Positions 1 to 5,581 of a DNA stretch of 12,349 nt are shown here, piece by piece; within the stretch, counting starts at the first letter, position 1, and each line of letters starts with the position of its first letter. A program made the position numbers and the translations under genes. The stretch lies in assembly GCA_964486685.1 (NCBI GenBank), contig CAZAOE010000024.1, positions 1 through 12,349 on the forward strand, written 5' to 3'. This stretch comes from JAIOTH01 sp964486685 (GTDB lineage Bacteria > Patescibacteriota > Patescibacteriia > UBA1558 > S5-K13). Below the pieces are notes generated by a model. That model was given only the letters and a program-made list of their open reading frames with translations, was not told the DNA's origin and searched no databases.

Positions 1-1709
1 TGGGAATTGGTTGGCACTCTACTCTTTTAAGAACAGCAGCTTCTTACATAACAATAAACACCGACTACCGTATTAAAATAACTCGTTCTCTCGCAGGAGT
101 ATTCACGGTTTACATTAAAGGGGGAACATTTGGTTGGGATACTTGGACAACTGTCGTAGCTGATAGTGGAACTAATCCAGTAACAGATAATACTTATACA
201 ACTTCAAATTATTTAGTAGCAGACATTGACTCTGGAGACACTATTTCTAACCTTAAAATAGACGGTAAAAGAATTAGTTTAGCTAACGCTGTTCAATCAA
301 CAGGAACTTGGACATTAACAGGGGACGCTTACTCGTTTATTACTGATGATTATATCAGTATAGATGACACTGATGATTTAAGTTTTGGAGATGGAACAGA
401 TGACTCAGCTTTTTCAATGAGCAGCTGGGTGTATATAGACGACGCTACTAATTTTAATATTGTAAGCAAGGGGATTTATAATACAGACGGAGAATGGAGA
501 TTTTATTCAGGGGCAGATGATAAAGTATATTTTCAGTTTTATGATGAAAGTGTTGCTGATTGTTATGTAGGCAGAATGTTCAATACTGCTTTGACCGAAG
601 GGCAATGGGTTTCTTTAATCGCAACTTATAGCGGAGATAGCACTAGTGATAGTAATTCATTTTTTCAAGACGGAATTAAAATTTATTTAAATGGCAATAG
701 AGTAGATAATACTAATGTTGAGGCAGGAGTTTATGTTGCTATGGAAAATTTAGACCACGATGTCTGGCTTGGGAGATATAATACAGATTATACTAACGGA
801 CAAATAAGAGATATTAAAGTTTATAATAGAGTCCTAAATAGTCAAGAAATCCAATCATTATCAGAAAATTGGACGGATTGTCCATCAGATATGGTATGGG
901 TAGATTATGCTTGGACTTGGCTATCAACCACTTGGAGTAATAGAGGCGGTTTCTGTATTGACAAATACGAGGCGTCTAATGGAGGAGGTTCTTATTATGT
1001 TGATATGAACGGCGATGGCGATATTCTTGACACTGCTGTTGATGTTTATGGCGATGGCACAGTTTTTAATGAAACAACCCCAACCGCAAAAGCAGTTTCA
1101 GAATATAATGCTAATCCCTGGATTTCTATCAATCAAGTTAATGCCAAAGCCGCTTGTATGGCGGCAGGAAAGCATTTGGCAACAAATTATGAAGCGCTTT
1201 TAGCGGCAAAAGGAACTCCAGACCCGCATACTTCAGTTCCCGCTACAGGCACAGAGTCCTGCCAAATTTGGAATACTGGGGCTTGGCCTGATTATTCGGG
1301 GAAAAAACCAGATGGGGCAGAATGGTCAACAAGCCCAGCAGGAACAAATTCTATAAAGACAGGCACTGCCGCGCTTTGCGTTTCTGACGCTGGCGCGTAT
1401 GATTTAATCGGCAATGTTTGGGAATGGACAGACAATGTGATTAATGGAGGGCTTCATCCAGTTACTGGTGCTGCTTTGCCAGCGCAAAATTATATCACTG
1501 GTTTAGATGTTTATGGGATTCCAAGTTCAACAGGTTCTGCGACTACTGATTACAATTATGACCATTTTTGGATTAATGTAGATGGTTATCGTGGTTTCAT
1601 CCGTGGCGGCACTTGGGCTTATGGTTCGAATGCCGGCCTGTTCGCTCTGAACCTCAACAACGCTCCGTCCAATACGGGCAGCAGCATTGGTTTTCGTTGC
1701 GCCCGCTGA
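1..1709 (+). CDS. DGR target protein, 5'-partial: LamG domain plus FGE-sulfatase/C-type-lectin domain with C-terminal variable region
   Basis: The reading frame is open from the window edge (first full codon at position 3) to TGA at 1707-1709, giving 568 visible residues; the true start lies upstream, so the ATG at 417 is internal. Residues ~1-110 are beta-rich and unassigned. Residues ~115-290 look like a LamG/concanavalin-type domain (SAFSMSSWVY, GIKIYLNGNRVDN, NGQIRDIKVYNRVLN). Residues ~295-568 match the formylglycine-generating-enzyme/sulfatase fold (GGFCIDKYEAS, ACMAAGKHLAT, LIGNVWEWTD, FIRGGTW, IGFRCAR), the C-type-lectin fold common in DGR targets. The last ~39 residues are the variable region, and the protein ends with it. 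Variable residues are T537, A539, Y540, G559, S560 and S561 in visible numbering. Family knowledge suggests a ligand-binding surface displayed outside the cell; the ligand is unknown. No signal peptide can be judged because the N-terminus is missing. Confidence 0.93.
   Translation, partial: GIGWHSTLLRTAASYITINTDYRIKITRSLAGVFTVYIKGGTFGWDTWTTVVADSGTNPVTDNTYTTSNYLVADIDSGDTISNLKIDGKRISLANAVQSTGTWTLTGDAYSFITDDYISIDDTDDLSFGDGTDDSAFSMSSWVYIDDATNFNIVSKGIYNTDGEWRFYSGADDKVYFQFYDESVADCYVGRMFNTALTEGQWVSLIATYSGDSTSDSNSFFQDGIKIYLNGNRVDNTNVEAGVYVAMENLDHDVWLGRYNTDYTNGQIRDIKVYNRVLNSQEIQSLSENWTDCPSDMVWVDYAWTWLSTTWSNRGGFCIDKYEASNGGGSYYVDMNGDGDILDTAVDVYGDGTVFNETTPTAKAVSEYNANPWISINQVNAKAACMAAGKHLATNYEALLAAKGTPDPHTSVPATGTESCQIWNTGAWPDYSGKKPDGAEWSTSPAGTNSIKTGTAALCVSDAGAYDLIGNVWEWTDNVINGGLHPVTGAALPAQNYITGLDVYGIPSSTGSATTDYNYDHFWINVDGYRGFIRGGTWAYGSNAGLFALNLNNAPSNTGSSIGFRCAR
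1590..1707 (+). repeat. DGR variable repeat (VR)
   Basis: This 118-bp segment aligns without gaps to 2707-2824 (offset 1117). Eight positions differ: 1612 (C), 1617 (G), 1618 (C), 1620 (T), 1677 (G), 1678 (G), 1681 (G) and 1684 (G). The template base is A in every case. All changes fall in AAT or AAC codons of the template and give Thr, Ala, Tyr, Gly, Ser, Ser instead of Asn. The 3' end, after the last variable base, is an invariant GC-rich stretch (GTTGCGCCCGC) where the initiation-of-mutagenic-homing site is expected. Identity stops at the stop codon. The segment is about half G+C, clearly richer than the flanking DNA. Confidence 0.95.
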
Positions 1710-1720
1710 AGGGGTTTATT

Positions 1721-1761
1721 TAATCTATAATCTATTTTCTAATAATCTAATATCTTAATCT
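1721..1761 (+). repeat. AT-rich TAATCT direct repeats just after VR
   Basis: TAATCT occurs four times (1721, 1728, 1743, 1756) in the short gap between the target stop codon and the Avd-like gene. A TATAAT string (1726-1731) lies within it but has no convincing -35 partner. It could be simple AT-rich drift, or part of the context downstream of the homing site. No strong hairpin is visible here. Confidence 0.4.
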
Positions 1762-1774
1762 ATGTCCAATAAAT

Positions 1775-2113
1775 ATGCTCTATGATTTGAAAATTTTTCA
1801 GAAAGTTTATGACTTTTTATTGTGGGTGAAGCCAACTGTTCAGAGATTTACTAAAGTTCATAAATACAGTTTGGGGCTTGAATTAGAAAAAGAAATGATA
1901 GAACTTTTAAAGCAGATTGTGAGAACGAATTTTAAAAAAGATGACAGAAAAAAGGATATAGAAGAGTGTTTTGTCCATTACGAAATAATTAAGATTTTGA
2001 TTAGAGTGTCCAAGGATTATCATCTTTTGAATTTGAAACAGTATGAATTTGCTTCTAAAAAATTAGACGAGATAGGAAAATTGCTTGGAGGTTGGTATAA
2101 AAAATTCCAGTAG
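1775..2113 (+). CDS. avd: DGR accessory variability determinant (Avd-like four-helix protein)
   Basis: A 112-residue, basic, almost wholly helical protein. Position and composition match the Avd/23S rRNA-intervening-sequence family of small four-helix-bundle proteins: an N-terminal helix beginning YDLKIFQKVYDFLLWVKPTV, then amphipathic helices with EKEMIELLKQIVRTNF, HYEIIKILIRVSKDY and FASKKLDEIGKLLGGW. Family knowledge: Avd forms a positively charged pentamer that binds the reverse transcriptase and template RNA and is needed for cDNA synthesis and homing. It lies 65 bp after the target gene and upstream of TR and RT, the usual DGR order. The ATG at 1775 has no clear Shine-Dalgarno sequence; an out-of-frame ATG at 1763 opens only a very short frame. 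The family call rests on size, helical pattern and context rather than catalytic residues. Confidence 0.8.
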   Translation: MLYDLKIFQKVYDFLLWVKPTVQRFTKVHKYSLGLELEKEMIELLKQIVRTNFKKDDRKKDIEECFVHYEIIKILIRVSKDYHLLNLKQYEFASKKLDEIGKLLGGWYKKFQ

Positions 2114-2125
2114 GCCTAGAATTGT

Positions 2126-2146
2126 TCTCCCCTTACTAAGGGGAGA
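2126..2146. repeat. Perfect palindrome before the DUF559 gene
   Basis: Arms TCTCCCCTTA and TAAGGGGAGA (10 bp each) flank a single central base. A longer version of the same arms, with an extra sequence in the middle, occurs at 7574-7618. A related GGGG-ending palindrome lies just after the DUF559 gene, so the gene is bracketed by this family of elements. Confidence 0.75.
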
Positions 2147-2179
2147 TACAGAGGGGTTAAAAATTAGAGAAAAGCGATT

Positions 2180-2527
2180 ATGACTAAGTTATTTAACAAA
2201 AAATCAGAAACAGAAAAAAGAAGATTGTTAAGAAATAATATGCCACCAGCTGAATGGATTCTATGGAAAAAAATAAATAATAAACAATTGAGTGGTTATA
2301 AATTTCGTCGGCAATATAGTATAAAGCAATTTGTTATTGATTTCTATTGTCCAGAGTTAAAGTTAGCTATTGAAATAGATGGTGATTCACATATTGATGC
2401 TATGGAGTATGATAATAATAGACAAAAATATATAGAATCATTTGGTATTAAATTTTTGCGTTTTACTAATTTAGAGATATATGAGAATTTAGATAAAGTT
2501 GTAGAAGAGATTAAAAAGTGTTTATAA
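2180..2527 (+). CDS. DUF559 endonuclease-like protein (Vsr-like PD-(D/E)xK fold)
   Basis: 115 residues, typical of stand-alone DUF559 proteins. The N-terminal helix carries the usual R-R-L-L-R-N-N-M-P-P-A-E-W-x-L-W motif (residues ~15-30). Next come the KFRRQYSIKQFVIDFYCP strand (~41-58), LKLAIEIDGDSH (~60-72) with the acidic E-x-D-G-x-x-H motif, and D-x-x-R (~78-82) before GIKFLRFTN (~89-97). Family knowledge links this fold to very-short-patch-repair-like nucleases; activity on DNA is inferred, not shown. It sits between the Avd-like gene and TR, same strand, and is flanked by GGGG-type palindromes (2126-2146 and 2538-2596). It may therefore be a small mobile passenger rather than a DGR component. 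Shine-Dalgarno is weak; start chosen as the first ATG, giving the full family N-terminus. Confidence 0.85.
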   Translation: MTKLFNKKSETEKRRLLRNNMPPAEWILWKKINNKQLSGYKFRRQYSIKQFVIDFYCPELKLAIEIDGDSHIDAMEYDNNRQKYIESFGIKFLRFTNLEIYENLDKVVEEIKKCL

Positions 2528-2537
2528 CCTCCCCTTG

Positions 2538-2596
2538 CCCCTCCTTGGTAAGGAGGGGAAGTATTGGTTGATTTCACTTGGTAAGGAGGGGTTAAA
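2538..2596. repeat. Palindromic element with repeated right arm after the DUF559 gene
   Basis: CCCCTCCTT (2538-2546) and AAGGAGGGG (2550-2558) form a 9-bp hairpin with a 3-base loop. The right half recurs as TTGGTAAGGAGGGGTTAAAG at 2577-2596, and a similar GAGGGGTTAAA follows the palindrome at 2126-2146. The element is therefore related to the upstream one and marks both sides of the DUF559 gene. Confidence 0.7.
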
Positions 2597-2622
2597 GTCA
2601 GAGTCCTTTCAGAGACTCTGAC
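2597..2622 (+). other. Hairpin upstream of the DGR template repeat
   Basis: GTCAGAGTC (2597-2605) pairs perfectly with GACTCTGAC (2614-2622) around an 8-base loop. A G-rich run follows immediately and TR begins 85 bp later. It could shape the 5' part of the template RNA or end upstream transcription; there is no U-run, so a terminator is less likely. Confidence 0.5.
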
Positions 2623-2706
2623 GGTGCGTGGGGTTGGGGGTGCCTGTTAGCCACACAAGACCAAGTGCTGGCGTTGCTGGCAGGGATTAAATCGATAAAC
2701 GGCGCG

Positions 2707-2824
2707 CGTGGTTTCATCCGTGGCGGCAATTGGAATAATGGTTCGAATGCCGGCCTGTTCGCTCTGAACCTCAACAACGCTCCGTCCAATACGAACAACA
2801 ACATTGGTTTTCGTTGCGCCCGCT
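2707..2824 (+). repeat. DGR template repeat (TR)
   Basis: The non-coding template for VR (1590-1707), with 110 of 118 positions identical and every mismatch at a TR adenine. By eye count it holds about 25 adenines, 8 of them changed in the present VR. Variable sites cluster in AAT AAT and AAC AAC AAC runs, which encode asparagine if unmutated. The 3' common end is GTTGCGCCCGCT. Beyond it TR reads TCAGTGG where VR has the stop codon, so the 3' flank distinguishes donor from recipient. An open frame crossing TR (2665-2892) is a by-product of TR resembling coding VR and is not called as a gene. Confidence 0.95.
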
Positions 2825-3024
2825 TCAGTGGTTATTATGATAAACTTGCTAGAATTTTTATTCTTTACGGAGATAGAAAGAGAGCGCTATAAACCCCAGA
2901 TTTTATTCCTTTTCTCTGTTTTAAAATTGCAGGGGAAAAATATTAAGGCTTTTGGGATTGGTTTGTATTAGTAATTTTTTTGAGTGAAAATTCAGACCAA
3001 TCCGCCAGGCCTTTAGATAATAAA
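2825..3024 (+). other. TR-RT spacer of the DGR RNA
   Basis: About 200 bp between TR and the preferred RT start. In the Bordetella phage DGR the RNA just 3' of TR is needed to prime and template cDNA synthesis; this stretch is the positional equivalent. It can form an imperfect stem pairing CCCC (2894-2897) with GGGG (2932-2935) and ATTTTA (2900-2905) with TAAAAT (2922-2927). No separate gene is visible. Confidence 0.5.
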
Positions 3025-4137
3025 ATGAAGACATGTAATAGTTTATTTGGGAAAATTTGTTCTTTTGAAAATTTACATTTAGCTTATTTAAAGGCGCGAA
3101 AATGTAAAAGATATCGGGATTATGTTTTGGAATTCAGCTATAACTTGGAAGAAAATTTGCTGAAATTAAGAGAGGAATTATTAAATCAGACATATTGCCA
3201 TGGTTCTTATAGAGAATTTATTGTTTGTGATGCTAAAAAGCGTCATATTAAAGCAGCTCCTTTTAGGGATAGAATTGTCCACCATGCTTTGTATCATATT
3301 ATTGAACCGATTTTTGATAGAAGTTTCATTTATGATTCATATGCTTGCCGAGAAAATAAAGGTACTCATAAGGCAATAAAAAGATTACAAAATTTTTTAA
3401 GAAAGGTAGATGTTCATAATTTTATTTATTGTCTGCAAGCAGATATTTCAAAGTATTTTGATAGTATTGATCATCAAGTTTTGCTATCATTGATAGAGAA
3501 AAAAATTAAAGACCAAAAAGTTATCTGGTTAATAAAAGAAATTATAAATAGTTGTTGTATCCATAAGATTTATAAAAGTTTATTTGACCCCATTAGAGAT
3601 TCTTATTCTGAGCAGGGCAAGAGAGAAAATGATAGAAAATCTCTAACGGGGTTTGATTTTAGAAAAACGGGGATTCCTATCGGCAATTTAACTAGCCAGC
3701 TGTTTGCTAATATTTATTTAAACCAATTGGACCAGTTTGTGAAACATAAATTAAAAAAGAAATATTATATTCGTTATATGGATGATTTTCTTATATTGCA
3801 TCCTTCAAAACAAAAACTTCATCAAATTAAACAAGAGGTAGGAATATTTTTACAAAAGGAATTAAATTTAAAATTGCATCCTAAAAAAGTGAATATTTTT
3901 CCAACAAAAGATGGTATTTGTTTTCTTGGTTATCGCAATTTTATAAATTACAGATTGCTAAAAAAAGACACTGTAAGGAGATTTATTAAAAGAACTAAAG
4001 TTTATAAAAAGAGATTGGGTACAGGGTTGATGACTCAAAAAAAGTTTGATAATTCTTTACAGTCATGGATAGCTTATGCTCAATTTGGTAATTCTTGGGG
4101 CTTGGTTCAAAAATTGTTCCAAATTATATCACCCTGA
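3025..4137 (+). CDS. DGR-type reverse transcriptase
   Basis: 370 residues from ATG 3025. Upstream TTG at 2980 would add 15 residues unlike the family; family members usually begin near LFxKICSFENLxLAY, which starts 7 residues after this ATG. Visible RT motifs: RDRIVHHALYHIIEPIF and DSYACRENKGTHKA in the N-terminal half; LQADISKYFDSIDH with the first catalytic Asp near 140; IPIGNLTSQLFANIYL (~217-232), whose G-N-x-x-SQ box is characteristic of DGR RTs; and YIRYMDDFLIL with YMDD at 251-254. A thumb-like region follows to the end; no maturase or endonuclease domain is present. It copies TR RNA into adenine-mutagenized cDNA with Avd. Oddity: a palindrome (3587-3652) adds about 20 hydrophilic residues before the SQ motif, in frame. 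The TGA stop lies in the loop of another palindrome. Confidence 0.95.
   Translation: MKTCNSLFGKICSFENLHLAYLKARKCKRYRDYVLEFSYNLEENLLKLREELLNQTYCHGSYREFIVCDAKKRHIKAAPFRDRIVHHALYHIIEPIFDRSFIYDSYACRENKGTHKAIKRLQNFLRKVDVHNFIYCLQADISKYFDSIDHQVLLSLIEKKIKDQKVIWLIKEIINSCCIHKIYKSLFDPIRDSYSEQGKRENDRKSLTGFDFRKTGIPIGNLTSQLFANIYLNQLDQFVKHKLKKKYYIRYMDDFLILHPSKQKLHQIKQEVGIFLQKELNLKLHPKKVNIFPTKDGICFLGYRNFINYRLLKKDTVRRFIKRTKVYKKRLGTGLMTQKKFDNSLQSWIAYAQFGNSWGLVQKLFQIISP
3587..3652. repeat. Palindromic element inserted in frame in the RT gene
   Basis: Arms ACCCCATTAGAGATT (3587-3601) and AATCTCTAACGGGGT (3638-3652) are complementary at 14 of 15 positions around a 36-base loop. The element encodes roughly DPIRDSYSEQGKRENDRKSL, a polar stretch without counterpart in the conserved RT motifs on either side. 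It resembles, in principle, the palindromic elements of Rickettsia that insert into coding sequence while keeping frame. Confidence 0.7.
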
Positions 4138-4180
4138 GGGTGGTAAAAAATCGACGGCTTTTAATTCCGACCCTGAGGGT
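4130..4180. repeat. Pair of ACCCTGAGGGT palindromes at the RT 3' end
   Basis: The 11-base palindrome ACCCTGAGGGT occurs at 4131-4141 and 4170-4180, 39 bp apart. In the first, the central TGA is the RT stop codon. The first copy extends to CACCC/GGGTG and is followed by an A-run rather than a T-run on the + strand, so it is a weak candidate terminator. Confidence 0.6.
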
Positions 4181-4212
4181 TGGATAGAGTTTTTTAAATT
4201 AGATTCTTTTGG

Positions 4213-4232
4213 CCCCGCATGCGCGGGGTTTT
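4213..4232 (+). terminator. Terminator-like hairpin after the DGR
   Basis: CCCCGC (4213-4218) and GCGGGG (4223-4228) form a 6-bp GC stem with a 4-base loop, followed by TTTT. It lies 76 bp after the RT stop and probably ends DGR transcription. The T-run is short. Confidence 0.55.
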
Positions 4233-4289
4233 CGCTTGAGCTCCAACGGGATGGTTCATCTACGTTATAAATAAAAAATCCAGCATTTT

Positions 4290-4486
4290 TGGCGGGATGG
4301 AAGGGACTCGCCTGTCTGCCGACCTGTCCTCCGACCTGTCCTCCGAAGCAGATGCGGAGGAGGAAGCAGATGCGGAGGAGGAAGCTTTAGCGAAGGTAGA
4401 AACCCTCGACCCCGTACAAAAGCTTCGCTTTATGCGGGGTGAACCTTCTGCGCGATCCCGCTATGTAGCGGGGCAGGCAGTCAGAC
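4290..4486 (-). pseudogene. Degenerate tRNA-Asp 3' fragment (copy 1) with inserted repeats
   Basis: Read on the - strand, this carries the 3' parts of the tRNA-Asp seen intact at 4679-4755: an anticodon-stem-like GCAGAAGG, GTCGAGGG and, after an interruption, CGAGTCCCTTCCATCCC with GCCA. Three insertions are visible. A palindrome (CCCGCTA/TAGCGGG at 4457-4472) sits where the anticodon loop should be. A CCCCG...CGGGG hairpin sits in the variable region. About 90 bp (4311-4400) sit in the T-loop; the last contains a 12-bp unit (GACCTGTCCTCC, 4321-4344, twice) and an 18-bp unit (starting GAAGCAGATGCGG, 4345-4380, twice). The acceptor and D-arm 5' half is missing, so it cannot be a working tRNA. 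Confidence 0.7.
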
Positions 4487-4518
4487 GATTTTGAACAAAC
4501 AAAAAAAACAGACACTTT

Positions 4519-4841
4519 TGGCGGGATGGAAGGGACTCGAACCCTCGACCCCGTACAAAAGCTTCGTTTTATACGGGGTGAACCTTCTGTCGCGATCCCG
4601 CACTAAATATTTTATAATAAAAAAATATACATAATAGTATATTTTTAAATTGTTTAATTTTTATTATTCAAATATCCGTGGCGGGATGGAAGGGACTCGA
4701 ACCCTCGACCTCTTGCGTGACAGGCAAGCGTTCTAACCAACTGAACTACCATCCCATCACGGATATTTGAATTTTGTAATAAGAAATATTTTAGTGCGGG
4801 ACGGGGCAGGCAGACGTTCTAACCAGCTGAACTACCACCCC
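4519..4841 (-). pseudogene. Split tRNA-Asp-like gene whose halves surround the intact tRNA-Asp
   Basis: On the - strand the 5' half (4841-4807) reads acceptor GGGGTGG, TA, D-arm GTTC...GAAC and TCTGC CTG, entering the anticodon loop. The 3' half (about 4590-4519) reads CAGAAGG, then a CCCCGTA/TACGGGG hairpin insertion in the variable region, then T-arm GAGGG TTCGAGT CCCTT, acceptor CCATCCC, G and CCA. The two acceptor halves pair (one G-U), so they look like one former gene. Its anticodon loop is interrupted by a palindrome which is itself split by a segment holding the complete tRNA-Asp. The 3' anticodon strand reads GACAGA instead of GCAGA. It is probably non-functional, unless the insert is spliced out, for which no group I intron core was recognised. 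Confidence 0.65.
4679..4755 (-). tRNA. tRNA-Asp (anticodon GTC)
   Basis: The - strand reads acceptor GGGATGG, TA, D-arm GTTC-AGTTGGTTA-GAAC, anticodon arm CTTGC-CTGTCAC-GCAAG, variable AGGTC, T-arm GAGGG-TTCGAGT-CCCTT, acceptor CCATCCC, discriminator G, encoded CCA. All stems pair (one G-U in the T-stem). The loop CTGTCAC places GTC at the anticodon, so it decodes Asp GAC/GAU. Leader and trailer form a 15-bp perfect duplex (4666-4680 with 4758-4772), which would hold the two ends together during processing. It lies on the same strand as, and downstream of, rplT, so it may be co-transcribed. Confidence 0.95.
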
Positions 4842-4894
4842 AGCAAAAGTGTCTGTTTGTAATAATTTTACTTTTTAAAACGTTAATAACTTTG

Positions 4895-5248
4895 TTATTT
4901 TACGTTTTTGAGTTGCTTGATAATATTTTCAAAAACCTGAGGATTATTTTCGGCTAAATCAGCCAATACTTTTCTGTCTAATTCTATTTTATTTTTCTTT
5001 AATAGGTCAATAAATTTATTATAAGATAAATCATGTTGTCGGACAGCGGCGTTCAATTTAATTTGCCATAATCTGCGCATAACACCTTTCTTTTTTCTTC
5101 TATCAGCTAAAGCATTGGCACCCGCTTTTTTAACGGCTGTTTTGGCTAATTTAATTTTTGATTTTCTACCCCATTTGTAACTCTTGGTTCTCTTAAGGAG
5201 ATTTTTTCTTTTTTTAAGATGAGTTTTACCTCTTTTTACTCTAGGCAT
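4895..5248 (-). CDS. rplT: 50S ribosomal protein L20
   Basis: 117 residues, the normal L20 length. It starts MPRVKRGKTHLKKRKNLLKR and continues with a long basic helical extension that threads into 23S rRNA, then the globular part with ALADRRKKKGVMRRLWQIKL, LSYNKFIDLLKKNKIELDRKVLADLA and a final helix. L20 binds 23S rRNA early in 50S assembly and in some bacteria represses its own operon. It follows rpmI on the same strand after 144 bp, within the conserved infC-rpmI-rplT order. No Shine-Dalgarno sequence is obvious before the ATG. Confidence 0.97.
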   Translation of the reverse strand: MPRVKRGKTHLKKRKNLLKRTKSYKWGRKSKIKLAKTAVKKAGANALADRRKKKGVMRRLWQIKLNAAVRQHDLSYNKFIDLLKKNKIELDRKVLADLAENNPQVFENIIKQLKNVK

Positions 5249-5277
5249 GTTGTTAATAGGTTAATAGTATAATAGTT

Positions 5278-5391
5278 TAATTGATTAACCCCTCACCTTT
5301 TTATTTGAAAAAGTAAGAGGATTTTTTTATTTTAAAATGATAATTAGTATAACAATTTGTTTCCAAAAAAGGTGACGGGGTTAATTGAATT
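5278..5391. promoter_or_regulatory. Inverted repeat in the rpmI-rplT gap
   Basis: AATTGATTAACCCCTCACC (5278-5296, continuing in T) is nearly complementary to the segment at about 5366-5391 (core AAAAGGTGACGGGGTTAATT). Between them a smaller CCTC...AGAGG hairpin with a T-run (5321-5328 region, + strand) can form. Together the structure spans most of the gap between rpmI and rplT and reaches the rpmI stop codon. It could control read-through or translation of rplT, as L20 does elsewhere, or be another member of the dispersed palindromic elements. Confidence 0.45.
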
Positions 5392-5392
5392 T

Positions 5393-5581
5393 TTATAAAT
5401 ATTTTTTTAAGCTTTTGGATATTGACTTGGGTAGATTCTTGTTTTTTCTTTTGTTTCTAGTTTTTTTGGATTTTTCCGCAGAATTAAAATGGTCTTGACC
5501 TTTAGATCTAGTGTTTAATTTACCAGTTTTAGTTTTTTTGACTCTTTTAGTCAGGGCCTTGTATGTTTTCATTTTTGGCAT
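5393..5581 (-). CDS. rpmI: 50S ribosomal protein L35
   Basis: 62 residues, matching L35 (usually about 64). It has the typical start MPKMKTYKALTKRVKKTKTGK, a very basic composition, the SKGQDHFNSAEKSKKTRNKR region where most L35 proteins have a conserved HxxxxKSxKRKR segment, and the closing KSISKSLKKYL. It is a structural protein of the large subunit. It sits between infC and rplT on the - strand in the usual order. The IF3 stop codon lies 110 bp upstream on the coding strand, so co-transcription is likely. Confidence 0.95.
   Translation of the reverse strand: MPKMKTYKALTKRVKKTKTGKLNTRSKGQDHFNSAEKSKKTRNKRKNKNLPKSISKSLKKYL

Larger units (their letters stand above)
4506..4858. repeat. Nested inverted repeat enclosing tRNA-Asp
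   Basis: Three concentric pairs of arms are centred on the intact tRNA-Asp. The outer pair is AAACAGACACTTTTG (4506-4520) with its exact complement at 4844-4858. The middle pair is CCCGCACTAAATATTT (4597-4612) with a complement carrying one extra T at 4784-4800. The inner pair is ATTCAAATATCCGTG (4666-4680) with its exact complement at 4758-4772. Between outer and middle arms lie the two halves of a second tRNA-Asp-like gene. On the - strand the outer 3' arm runs into eight T (4508-4501), so it may also act as a terminator for the block. Confidence 0.8.

Noticed and set aside
1015..1203. 62-codon + strand frame
   Set aside because: Alternate frame inside the target gene's FGE/lectin domain.
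2344..2804. Two - strand frames (2344-2577 and 2598-2804)
   Set aside because: Antisense to the DUF559 gene, palindromes and TR; composition reflects the repeats.
2665..2892. 75-codon open frame across TR
   Set aside because: It is open because TR mirrors the coding VR; the ends on both sides have no protein-like features and TR acts as RNA.
4076..4270. 64-codon open frame at the RT 3' end
   Set aside because: It overlaps the RT in another frame and continues through palindromes and the terminator-like hairpin.
4297..4494. 65-codon open frame rich in Glu/Ala/Asp
   Set aside because: It runs over tRNA-derived sequence and 12-bp and 18-bp tandem repeats on the opposite strand; the composition comes from the repeats.
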